Shown in pieces: positions 37,101 through 50,000 of a DNA stretch of 64,000 nt; within the stretch, counting starts at the first letter, position 1, and the number at the start of each line of letters is the position of its first letter. This DNA comes from Bugulina stolonifera (Eukaryota; Bryozoa; Gymnolaemata; Cheilostomatida; Bugulidae). The notes under the pieces were generated by a model, which was not told where the DNA came from, searched no databases, and saw nothing but the letters and a program-made list of their open reading frames with translations. A program made the position numbers and the translations under genes. The DNA lies in NCBI GenBank assembly GCA_935421135.1, contig OW285190.1:4898001-4962000 (forward strand), given 5' to 3'.

Positions 37101-40100
37101 CAGTAGCGAGATTAGGAATAAAATGACCAACAAAATTCATGAGACTCATAAAACTCCTACACTTAGTTGTCCTCTGTAGTGCTTTGAAGTTTACTGTTTA
37201 CTATTTACTACATCTTCTTGGGATCGTCCGATACAGTAAATCCCAGAAAGTTAACCGATCTTCAGCGAAACTGAAATTTCTTGGCATTCAAGGTTATACC
37301 AACAACTCTGAGCCTCTCAAGCAAAGCCTCCAATCTATGGACATGTTCTTCTACAGTACTAGCTTGCAGAGATATATCATCTGCCATGTTCTGTACACCC
37401 TCAGGACCAGAAAGAGTTTGCTGAACCATGTACTGAAAACACTCAGGGCTAGCGTTTACACCCATGGTAAGGCACTTGTAACGGTACAGGCCAAATGGAG
37501 TGAAGAAAGTGCTAATATCATGCGATTCTTCATCCAACTCAACCTGATTAAACCCCTGATTCGTGTCCAGTTGGGAGAAAACCTTTTCTCCCTCTAAATT
37601 AGCCAACATCTCTTTGGTTGTGGGGATAGGGTGACGTTAACGTGTAATGGCCTTATTTGCTTGGCGCATGTCAACCGTAACCCTGATATCACCATTGTCC
37701 TCGGGCACACACACCAGAGGACTGCTCCACCAGAGGACTGCTCCACTGGGACGGGATATCTACAACCTGCTCTATAACATCGTCATCCACCATAGGTTCT
37801 AACTTCCTGCGTAAACTATCCCTAATTCCAAAAGGAGTCCTCCAGAGAGGTTGAGCCACTGGCTCTACTGTAGGGTCTATGTGAAATTTGAGAATATATC
37901 CTACCAGCTTACCTAAACCTTTGAAAACTGTAGGAGATCTTTTAATGATGTCATCAGAATTGTCAGGCAAAACACTACACATCACATGATCACTATAAGA
38001 AACTAAACGCAGCTTAACAGCTGTCTTGTGTGATATCAAACACTTTGCCACACCATTGTAAACAAAGAAAACAGCATGCATATGTTTATCTCTGTACTGC
38101 ACATTGGCACTGAATAAACCACGCAAATCTAATTTGCTTCTACTACCATAGCCAAATAGATTATCATCATTTGTGACTGGTTTCAGAGTAATATTGAGTT
38201 CAACTTCAGATTATTGTACCGGCCAACACCTATGATGTCGTTGCATGCTCCTGTATGAATGGAACAGGCTCACCAAATATGTTGATGTTGCATCTTGTCA
38301 TCTTGCTCCTCACATGTTGAACAGTGAATAGACTCACATCATCACAGTTCTCTGCCTCGTTGATTGCTGATACAGACTTCCCAGCTTTCGATTTGCAAAA
38401 CCTTGCTCCTGCAAAATGTCCTTTCTTGTGACAAGTGTTGCATTTTTAGTCTATAGCTAGACATTGACTGCTGCTACTAATATGCTGCTCACTCTTACAT
38501 CTAAAACATTCTTTAGCTTTTCCCTTCTCCTGCTCGGCTGCGTGTGACTTAGCACTTCTTTTCTGCTGTCGTTTTCTAACAGCTGCAACCTGGCCTGGCG
38601 GTGCGACAGTCATGGTGTCTAGTTCTTCTTCCACCTCTACCTGGCGAGCAACAGCGATCACTTCTGACAGCACAGCTTATCGGTCCGCTGTCATAGCCAC
38701 TATCCTGTCCCGAGTCATCTTACTGTTCACTCTCTCTCCTCACAGACTCTTGTCCACCGACAGATAAGGTGCCGTCACACCTTACACTATTACGATACAA
38801 AGGCAGAGACCCAGCAGAAATAATCTCACAATTTAACCGGGTACCAATATGCAAATTCAATCTGGTATTATTCCAGCATACTGTCAGTATTTTATACCAC
38901 AATATATATAATATATATATTTTCAACAAATGACAACATAACAAGACCAAATAACATCAATGAGACGCAAGAAACAGTAAAATATCCTAATACTTTTCAT
39001 ATCATAGTTTTTTATAATAACATATCTCTACACAAGTCTAGCGACGTCTCATTGCAAGGACATTGATAGCATTTACTCGCCTAATCTCTTCAATCCAATA
39101 TCTTACAATATCCTTTCTTGGGTGTAGTCCATCTTTTAAAAACCTTTATAAACACATAATGATTATGGCGTCTGGTGAAGATACGTTTGTGCATGTAGGG
39201 AGTGGCAAATCCACTATAATGATTAAAGTCAACTATCAGTCTATTCTCAACTACAGTCATGCACTATCTATCTTGTAAAATGAGGCGGGTACTAAACCTG
39301 CTGCTTATTTTCATAGTATACTCTCCGAAGTAAGTAGGATATATAGTACATAAAATGATATGGATTTTATTGTCCAGGAACGTAGACTTGTTCTTTTCAA
39401 AGAACGATTCTGGCGAGCCTATCTCCCCTTGCCGCGCAGAGCACTCCACTCTGTTATCTGATTGATGTAAATTGGTAAAGTGAACTGGCCCTATGTGAAT
39501 ATATATTATGGTGTGCAAAAATCTATGCAAGTGTGACCTGACAAAGCGCTGAATCGCTTCCCAGTCCGCTTCTGGTAGCACAATGGTGGTCCACGAAGGG
39601 TCATCCTAAGGCAAAATCGTTGTATTCTGAGAGATACATGTAGCTTGGACAACTCTTTATTACCTGACACTGACAGTAGAGGTCTGTTGCCTGTCTCAAT
39701 CACAATCTCCTTCCCAGCAATGTAGTATCTGAATTTGTCGCATGACAACAGAGTGCCAGGACCTCCTTTTCAATTTGTGCATAATGGCGTTCGGCATTAT
39801 TCAGATACCTGAATGCATACCCGACTGGCCTCCACCTGCCCTCAACCTTTTTTAGTACGGCAGCTCCTAATCCAAACGACGACGAGTCTGCACTAATCAT
39901 GGTCTCCTTCTCTACTGAGTATGGAAGTAGCACCTGTGTGTTTGCAATGAGTGTTTTTAACTCCTTGAACTGTTTATCTTGAGCATAGCCCAAACCCAAT
40001 CATTGCTCTTCCCAAATAGATCTCTTAGACTTGACGTCTCTTTAGCAAGCCAAGGGGAAAATTTTGCCAGATAGTTCATCATGCCAAAAAAGCGGCGAAG

Positions 40101-42556
40101 TTCTTTCTTCGTTTTTGGCACCAGAAAGTTCTCAATTGCCTTCGATTTATCTAGATCTGCCTTAATGCCGTGCTGATCTATCACAAGTCCCAGAAACTTA
40201 ATTGTCTTTTTGTTCAATTCACACTTATCTTTGTTTAGAGTGACCCTGCTTTCTGTAGACGTTTCAACACCGCATTCATGCATATATTGTGTTATTTCAC
40301 TGACGACCCATGTATCAATACATCGTCCATATGGCAAATTACTCCCTCCAGATCTACCAACAGTTTTTGTATCTCTGGTGCAGAGGTAATTCCAAATGGT
40401 AGCCATTTTCAAAAATATCACCCAAATGGAGTGATAAATGTGGTTAAAATCTTAGAATTTTCTCCCAAATTCATTTGGCAATATCCACTGTTTGCATCTA
40501 CCTTGCTAAACACACTGGAGTTCCCCAACTCGCTCAGTGTTTCCTCCCACGTTGGCAATGGATGAAATACTCTTCCGACTGCCTTTTTTAGATTTGTAAA
40601 GTCGATGCATACCCTGAGCTTTTCATTTGACTTTGGGACTAAGACACAAGGAGAACACCATTCCATGAGCCTCTCAATTTTCTGGATGACTCCTAGTCTT
40701 TCCATCCGCTCCATTTCCTTCTTCAGTGCAGGCTTTCTGGCTGCCGCAACTCTTCTAGACACGCTCTGCACATATGGTTCCACCTTACTTCAAAGCGAAA
40801 TTCCAACTTTTTTGCCAGAGATCTGAGTCCCTTAAACTGAGTAGGGTATTCTTTCACCCAAACCAGGTCCTGAGTCAGTAACGAGTTCCCATACGAACTG
40901 GATTAGTCCCAGCCTGGAAATTGAAGGATTCCCTAATAAAGGAATCACTAAGTTTTTTATCAGGTAAACTTTCTCACCACTTAACAACATGACACAAGGA
41001 TCTAAACCAATACACCAGTTTATAACTGAGTTAAAGTCGCTGGCTGATAATTGTGAAAATGGGGAAATACGGGACTAGCTAATTAGAGACCGGTTTGTAG
41101 TTGGTGTCAGTAATAACAAACTTAGGAAATATTTAATTGATGTGAATGACTTAGATCTTGCTAAATGTATACAAAAGTCTAAGCAATATGTGAGTCATCA
41201 CTCACAAGTACTGCAGATGGCTGAAGAGACACAGGAGAATGTCGATGCTACGACATTTAACAGGTGGAGAAGGACACGGAAAGGCCAACCATCCAGAGAC
41301 AAACAATTGAATGACAGAGATAACGTAATATATGTTAAACATATATTACGTTTTTTACTGGCTCGAAGTTTTTGTCAAACATTGCTATCACGTTGTCTAA
41401 TGTTTTTGTTCGCCCCGCTTCAGTAGCATGAAATTCAAACTGATCAAAAATTGGCACACTTTCATGGCCCATCAATAACAGTAAGTTGGCTATTTGTATT
41501 TCCACAGTCATGGCTGTATAGATTTTTGCAATGCAATTCACGCTAAATTGTTTCTTAAATAGATTTCAACTAGTCGCCAGGTTACCTTCTGAAAAATTTA
41601 AGCGCTGTACAAAGCGATCCTCCGTAGACTCGGCCATGATGATTTTCTTTATTTTATGATTATTTCTTATACTTTATTATAATTATACTCACTTTCTACT
41701 ATCTTATATAGCCGCAGTTTTGCGATGTTCCCACGAACACCTCTAACCTCTGTATTGCAAACTAATTCTGACTGTCAAATTCTGTACCTTAGTCACTCCT
41801 CTAGTTATCCTGTCAGTGAATGTTCAAGTCTAGTCCTGCATCTAATTTAATCTTACAACTGCGATCTCAGCAAAATAAGCTATCATAAGGGACAGTTGAA
41901 CTTAAATAGCAGACTGTTAAATAGTAGGTCTGTTCACTTCTGACACCGTGTAGTGATGTAGATTATGTATCTTTTGGTTAGTAAGTTGATTGAGTCTCAG
42001 GAACACATCTCTCCGTCTTTGGTCAAGATTCAAGAGTGCCTCTGTATTCTTACGCATCCGTGAGCATGCGTCCGTCACTTCCTATATCTGGTTTCGCTAC
42101 TTATTACATCTCCCTTTCTCTCTCTCTTCTCGCAGACTCTTGTCCACTGACAAATAACAAATTACATTTGTTTTCACATTCTACGTTATGCTCACCTCCA
42201 ATGCCAAATCTTGATACTTTACTATCTTCTCCTGTTCCTTGTCTTTCACTCTGAAATCTCCAGGTACTGCGATGTCAACGATGACAACCTCAGAGTTTCC
42301 TTTATCGACAAACATGTTACAATCAGTCTGTCAGTGTGTATGTTAAAGTCCCACAGCATCTTAGTGTTTTTGTTTTCAAGGACTGCATTGGCCTTGTCGT
42401 CATACCAATTTCTACTGGTCTGGAACCCATGAAGTGCACACATCTCCCGGTGAATGACTGACACTACCCAGTCATGTCTCCTCTTATATTCACCCTGGGC
42501 AAGATTCTCACATTCACTGATCAGATGTATGACAGTTTAACCCCAGTCCCCACACC

Positions 42557-42588
<32 letters not shown>

Positions 42589-45500
42589 ATTATTATTATT
42601 ATTACTAAGTTTCACATAAGACTGAGATTATACTATCACTTTCACAGTTTGGAGTTTTGCTAATGGATTGCCAAGGACTGTTTGACCCTGCTGACAGTAA
42701 GGTTAAGGTGACAGATACTCTAATCACGACATTTGCTCTGGAGCTTTCTAAGATACATATCGTGAATGTTAAGGGTGATTTCAGTTCTAGTGATTTAGAA
42801 CATTTGGAGGTAAGAAAACAAAAACACTGAACCATTGCACACTATTATTGTAGATGTTATTAGTATGAATTTCCGGCTTAACATACATCGTAAGTGTAGC
42901 GCAGAAACTTGACATGTCTGAAGGTAGGATGCTTGCACCAAGTTAATACACACATTTTACTTGTTTATATTATGGAATTTCAAGCATTCCTACAATACCA
43001 AGTGATAGTTGAGTGACAGAGTTGTAAAATTCACTGTCATTAAAGGGGTTATGTTTTAAGGTAGCATTAAGATGCACTCAACTATCTAGTGGAACAATAC
43101 AGTATATTTAGTGCCTAGATATTTACTATATTTACTAGTACACTGTTGTAGTACTGTTAGTTATCATACATGTATGTTTATGCGTTGCAGGCTATATTTA
43201 GAACAAAAATAGGCCACAACACAATGTATAGGCATATAGAAGAACGAAATTATAGCCACCATATATAGTGTGGCCAGATGAAATACTGGACCTACCAATA
43301 AAGGCAGCTAGTTATTACCAGGAAAAAGAAAGCCCAGAAAAATCCAAAAACTTGCACAAGTAACCCTACAACTATAATAGTAAATTCTATGAAATCAATT
43401 GATCACTACAGTACTCTTTCTATTCAAACAGCTTGAATTCAACAATTTTCTCTACAAGACATAAAGCATGCAGTTGTTTTTTTATACAAAAGTTGCGTTT
43501 GAAGCAGCATTGAATGGTGCTAATGAGTCAAGCATGGGCAAGAGGACACAACTCTGCTTATAGCAGCACAAATGCAACAAACCTAAATAAGAGAGGCTAC
43601 ATTGAAGATAGACATAAACCACATGTCATAACCCCTGTAATTGAAACCATTATATATATGGTGTTCAGCAAGGACCAAGGCTAATAGTTTGAACTAATTA
43701 AGTTTTTGAATTATCTGAGGCTGAATTAAGCAAGTTCCACTGTAGCTCATCAAGCTTGCAAAATATCTAGTCCGCTTGTCCAACAGTGTCAAATACCATA
43801 CCTTTTATAACCCTAAGAATCTCTTGCTTGTCTAATGGCAATATTTGAGGATGAGCCAAGAATAAATAGCAAATACTTTATTCATGCGAAAACATACAGC
43901 CAGTAGGCTATATAGATGCTGTTACTTACTCCTTTAGTGATAATATGAAAGTCATCAAACTCCTGGTTGTATTTATATGATTGGTCGACATCAGCGTCTT
44001 CACTGGCCGTCAGGAAATAGTGTATGAGAGTGCACACACCTCGTAGCACAAACGATATGAAGAGGTTGAGATGGATGATATTTCTACTGCTGGCCAGCAA
44101 CTTTCTATAGTTTATATAATATGGACACATGAACAGCAGTACCAGGGCTTAAAGTGTACCGGAACGCCGTTCTGGTAAGAATTTATTAGAGCTATTCTTA
44201 CAGGAACGCGTTCCGGTTGCATTTTCAGCACAGCACATTAGCTAGTGTACTAGTTGTTTTAGTAAAGGTAGTGCTCCCTTACTAACTACAGCCAGTCAGC
44301 CCGCCCTCGCTCAAAATACTGAGAGGTCGCTAGCTTACTTAATTGACTAGGGATATTCAATGGGTGTCTGAAGTATTTTTCATTTTAATATTAATATCTC
44401 CTACACATGAACACATGAAAATTAGGCGGCAATATGTATGGCAAACATTTTTATACTAGATGGTCCAAAGTACTACTGTTTACCCAAAAATACATAACAT
44501 TTTAAGTATTGACAGGAAAACAAGGGAGACAAATCTAAGCTTCTCAAACATTTTCTACAAGCACCTTCCAACACTGGCTCAATACCACTCATCTAAACAG
44601 AAATGGAGATATAACTACTATATTTGTCAAATGCTTGTTTACACACAGAGAACAGGAGTTAATAAAAAGTATTTATTGTAAAAACATCTTATCGATGTGC
44701 TACTTCTTTGAATTTAGCCAGGTATATGCAGACTTCGAACATCCGAATGAATGAATGAATCTGTATTTAAAGTTATGCAACAAAATATATATAAAAATGC
44801 CTCTATTTGCAAGCGAAGTTGTTTGAACAAATAATACTCCTAGCGTTTCTGTTTGATAGTGAAAGCCATGTAATGTTGATGCGTTCTTGTAAAAGTGATG
44901 TTGATGCGTTCCTGTAAAAAAAATTTTACACTTTAAGCCCTGAGCAGTACTCTTTGTCTAACAGCATATTATTGCATATTATATGCTCTGAAACAAAATG
45001 TTGGCCACACTGAACAGTGAAAAACTGAAATTTTAGGCAAGTGTAACCTATGCTGAGAGGAAGGGTAAAAGAACAAGCAAGCAGTATGAGAGTCTGATCA
45101 TCTTGCAAAGAGATTGGGAATCAGACTCTACTTATGGTCAACGAGAGGACTTCTTTACTAGACTGGTACATTACATAATATATACACACATGAATACCCA
45201 CATGCACACACATGCATTATTATACACTGCTGTAATATACACTGTACAATGTATATAGATACATATACATGTATGTACATATGCACATATTATATAATAT
45301 TACATATGCATGTAACTTTGGTTCAGTGTATTTCACACATTTTAAATACACTTTGCTGTAAATATACAGTATTGCTAAGGTGTGCTCCCAGGCATAGCTC
45401 TGAGCTGCACTGATGAGGTGTTAAACACCAAAACAGTACACTGTATGCAGATTGGGTATATATATAATATATATATATATATAAATAAATATTTGATTTT

Positions 45501-46935
45501 ATATCGTCGGGTAAAGGGCTCTATAGGACGTGGTATTGTCCTAGAGCTATTATAAACTATTATAACGTAGGTGGAATTGACAATTTTTAATTTATTTGAT
45601 TTATTTCACTACTACGTAGTTTCATACTTCAAGTACTCATCAGGTAAAATAAATCATGCATTACGTACAACTTGATGTGAAGATTTTTTAAAAAAAGACC
45701 TTACTGTTTGCATTGTGTTAAGGGTGACGTAAAGTTATAAAGTTATGTAATCTGCCCAAGCAGGTGTTTTCGGGCATGCCTACAAGTGGATACAAGTTCG
45801 TTTCTGTTGTTTAATGTAGCCATTTTTGGTCTATAGATAATGTTGAATTTTTCCCATAAGCATAAATTGCAACGTTTGCAACGTTTATTATTATAACAAG
45901 TCCAATCACCCACCCAACATAATACAAAACATAGCCTGTGCCATCAACAAAAGAATTAACACCATATCATCAGATGCAGAATCCTTTTCCTACGCAGCAC
46001 CAACTTACCAAGAAGCCCTAGAAAGGAATGGATATAACCACAAATTAAAATACAATCAGCAACAGACAAAACCTGTACAAAAAAACTCAAGAAGGAGAAC
46101 AATAATATGGTACAACCCACCCTTCAGTAAAAACGTTTCCTCAAACATCGGACGCCAGCTATTCAAATACCTGAACGATGAATTTCCGCCTAACAGCGCA
46201 CTCCATAAAATATTCAACAAAAACACGATCAAGATAAGCTACAGCTGTTGCCCAAATATAAAATCCATCATCAATGGAAACAACAATAAACTAATGCAAA
46301 AAAACCTACACCAAACAGACTATGTAACTGCAGAGAACCTACAAGCTGCCCAATGGACAATGAATGCCTGAAAAACTGCATCATATACCAAGTTACAATC
46401 ACCACCAAAAACAAATTACAACCGCCACAAACATATGTAGGACTTACCGAAAATACTTTCAAAACTCGGTACAGAAACCACAAAACATCGTTTAACGACA
46501 CAAACAAGAGAAATAGCACGGAATTAAGTAAACATATCTGGGCATTAAAAGACAAAAGTATAGCATACGAAATTAAATGGACCACACTCAAGCATGCCAC
46601 CGCATTCAACACCAACAGCAAACGTTGCAATTTATGCTTATGGGAAAAATTCTACATTATCTATAGACCAAAAATGGCTACATTAAACAACAGAAGCGAA
46701 CTTGTATCCACTTGTAGGCATGCCCGAAAACACCTGCTTGGGCAGATTACATAACTTTATAACTTTACGCCATCCTTAACACAATGCAAACAGTAATGTC
46801 TTTTTTTAAAAAATCTTCACATCAAGTTGTACGTAATGCATGATTTATTTTACCTGATGAGTACTTGAAGTATGAAACTACGTAGTAGTGAAATAAATCA
46901 AATAAATTAAAAATCGTCAATTCCACCTACGTTAT

Positions 46936-47021
<86 letters not shown>

Positions 47022-50000
47022 TATATATACATACATATATATACAGTGTATAAATGTTGAATTTTGTATCGTCGGGTAAAGTGCTCTATAGGATGTGATG
47101 TTGGCCTAGAGCTAGTGTAAACTATTATAAGAATAGATGAAATTGATGATGTTTGTTTATTTAATTCATTTTTCTACTATATAGTTTCGTACTTGTAAGT
47201 ACTCATCAGGTAAAATGAAATCATACATTATGTTCAACCTAATGTGAAATTTTTTTTTAAATGATGACAATAAGGGTATGCTACGTGGACGCACAACTTC
47301 TGCGAATATCGCCAGTTTAAAAAACGGAAAACGTTGTTAGGTGCTACACAGAAGTTGCATTTTTATTGTAAACAAAGAAGTTGTCTACTCATTAATTCAA
47401 CTGAAGGCAAGAGTAGATAAGTCTAAGAAATTAATGTAGCCTGCGGACCTACAAAATGATAATTGGGGGTTGTGATACATCTACATTCAATATCTTTAGA
47501 ATTAGCCCCCCCCCCCACATTGTAGCTTAAATTAAAACATCCACTATTTTAGCAATATATCGGAATACGCAGGTTAAAATATTTCTGCTCGGTGAAAACT
47601 AAGTTCAACTAAATGTTTCCTATACGTAACGAGCACCTGAGAGGCTTGATTTGAATTAATTTATGGCTTAGGATGCACACGATAGCTTGACTGTTGATTT
47701 AATTTATTTACCTCATGTTTATAATAAGGATTGAACTTCTCCCACAGTGCTGGTCTTTTGTTGGATTAATTTAAACAGCATAGCTACATGTATACAGCTT
47801 TCGTCCGTTTTGCGGGCAGTAGAATATAGCACAAATTTAAATTAAATTATTAAATTAATTTTAATTTATTCAATGCTTTTATTTTATTATCCTAAAAGCT
47901 AAACTCAACTGCTAGCACCTTGTCAAAGCATCTTAGGTTAGCTGTAGCCAATCAACACTCGATTCGCATTCTGTAAAGTTAAAAATTTATAACACGCAAT
48001 AAACATACGATTTCACAAAAGTTCAACATCAGTAATCGCAAAACGCAAAATTTATGCAATTTGCATAAATTTTGCGTTTGTGTAGCATGCTCTTTAGTGT
48101 GTGCAGTATGTTAGGGATGACTCAAAGTTAGAAAGTTACATTATCTGTCGCAGCAAGTGTTTGCGGGCATGCCTACAAGTGGATACAAGTTCATTTCTAT
48201 TGTTTAGTGTGGCCAGTTTAGGTTTATAGAATGATGATGTAGAATTTTTCCCATAGGCATAAATTAAAACATTTGCTGTTGGTGTTGAATGCGGTGGCAT
48301 GTTTGAGAATGGTTCATTTAGTGTTGTATGCTATTTTTTTGTCTTTTAATGTCCAGATGTGTTTACTTAATTCCGTGCTATTTCTCTTGTTCGTGTCGTT
48401 AAAAGATGTTTTGTGGTTTCCGTATAGAGTTTTAAAAGTATTTTCAGTGAGTCCTACATATTTTTGTGGCGTTTGTAATTTGTTTTTGTTGGTAACTGTA
48501 GCTTGGTATATGATGCAGTTTTCTAGGCATTCATTATTTATTGGGCAGTTTGTAGGTTCTCTGCAGTTGCATAGTCGGTTTGGTGTAGGTTTCTCCTGCA
48601 TTAGTTTTTGTTGTGTCCATTGATGATGTATTTTATGTTTGGGCAACAGCTGTAGCTCATCTTGATCGTATTTTTGTTGAAGATTTTATGGAGTGTGCTG
48701 TTAGGTGGAAATTCATCGTTCAGGTGTTTGAATAGTTGGCTTCCGATGTTTGAGGTAACCTTTTTACTGTAGGGTGGGTTGTACCATATTATTGTCCTCT
48801 TTCTTGAATTCTTCTGTACAGATTTTGTTTGTTGCTGATTGTATGTCAATTTGTGGTTATATCCACTCTTTTCAAGAGCTTCTTGGTAGGTTGGTGCTGC
48901 GTAGAAAAAGGATTCTGCATGTGATGATATGGTGCTAATCCTTTTGTTGATGGCACAGGCTATGTTCCGTATTATGTTAGGTGGGTGATTGGACTTGTTG
49001 TTTACATCAAGGAGTAAGAGAGAGAAGGAGGCTCGTCCATGAGAATTTTTTGTTCGATGTGCTCCTCGGTTTAAAAATATGAGCACATGAGTCGTTGTCA
49101 TTAAGCGAGTAGACAACCCCGTTGAATAGTGATGCGCTTCTTCATTGCTAAACAGGTATAAAAGCAATGCACATGTGCACGGCTCTGGCGCTTAAAATGT
49201 CACAGCTATAGCATCCAATCAAAATCATTTCTATGGAGAGATAAACATTATTGTTTATTGACATAGCCTATAGTTTGAGCGCTATTTTCATTTAGTGTGG
49301 GCATGTTGTAGGGCCCACAAACTAGCCTACCAACTAAAATGGTATCTGAACTATACACCATAAATCAAATTAAGTATATGGAGTCCTGATGTTAGAGAAA
49401 CGTGTTCCACAAATTTGCTCGTTTTAACCGCGATTTCGGCGTTTGTACATTTTTTTTTATTATGAAGGAGCAAAGTTTAAATTTGGATTTCAACTTAACC
49501 AATTGCAGCAAGTTTAAATCTATCAGGATTATTTTTGCTTAATTTGTTGAGCATGTTGGTATTTGCACAAAGTGTCATTTTATGTTGAGATACGCAATTT
49601 TCTTCAAATCTGGCGAACTTACTTGCCGATATCTATTGTATCCCATTGAAATATGTAGTGTGTATATAGTCAGCCTGTTCATTAGAGTGTTACAAATTAT
49701 TGACATTGATTATATTTTAATTTTAGTTGATGTGTGAATTTTACTTTTTTAAAAATATTCATCATCTTCTGACTTTACTAAGTACCCGAGGCGCACATCG
49801 AACACCGGAAGCCCATTGTAACATATACACAGGTTTTCGTGGACGAGCCTCCTTCTCTCTCTTACTCCTTGTTTACATGTAGAATCCTGTTGTTGGGCTT
49901 GGTGAAAGATTTATATGGTTTTTGTTTAAATCAAATGTTGCGTCGAGGTAGTTAACAATTTTTTTATTAACTTTAATTGTGATGCGTAGTCCATGCTGTT

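Larger units (their letters stand above)
35290..38720 (-). mobile_element. Degenerate Ty3/gypsy-type retrotransposon, copy 2
   Basis: The minus strand carries in order: a CCHC gag end, a protease/RT-start region, RT core with ADD motif, RNase H, an integrase zinc-binding region and an integrase tail. This is the gag-PR-RT-RH-IN order of Ty3/gypsy (K02A2.6-like). Stops and frameshifts break every domain. No 5' LTR was found. Confidence 0.75.
39506..41636 (-). mobile_element. Degenerate Ty3/gypsy-type retrotransposon, copy 1, with internal inversion
   Basis: On the minus strand a gag N-terminal half (41636-41340), then RT (40783-40200) and RNase H (39999-39506). The gag C-terminal half lies between them on the opposite strand (about 40965-41335). 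Integrase and LTRs are not found. It is distinct in sequence from copy 2. Confidence 0.7.
45551..46950 (+). mobile_element. Penelope-like element (PLE) copy 1 with inverted-repeat ends
   Basis: Arms of about 325 bp (45551-45880 and 46618-46950) are inverted copies that read nearly identical, and enclose the C-terminal RT and GIY-YIG coding part on the plus strand. Both arms contain a hammerhead ribozyme. Such inverted 3'-end copies are known for Penelope elements. The RT catalytic part is absent. Confidence 0.8.

Noticed and set aside
35198..38720. Solo LTR copy C as the 3' LTR of gypsy copy 2
   Set aside because: ATAT flanks both sides of the LTR and no matching LTR exists at the other end; left as an open alternative.
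43192..43270. Short exon AIFRTKIG... between G3 and G4
   Set aside because: The acceptor is good, but there is no donor in the required phase and no similarity to the expected helix.
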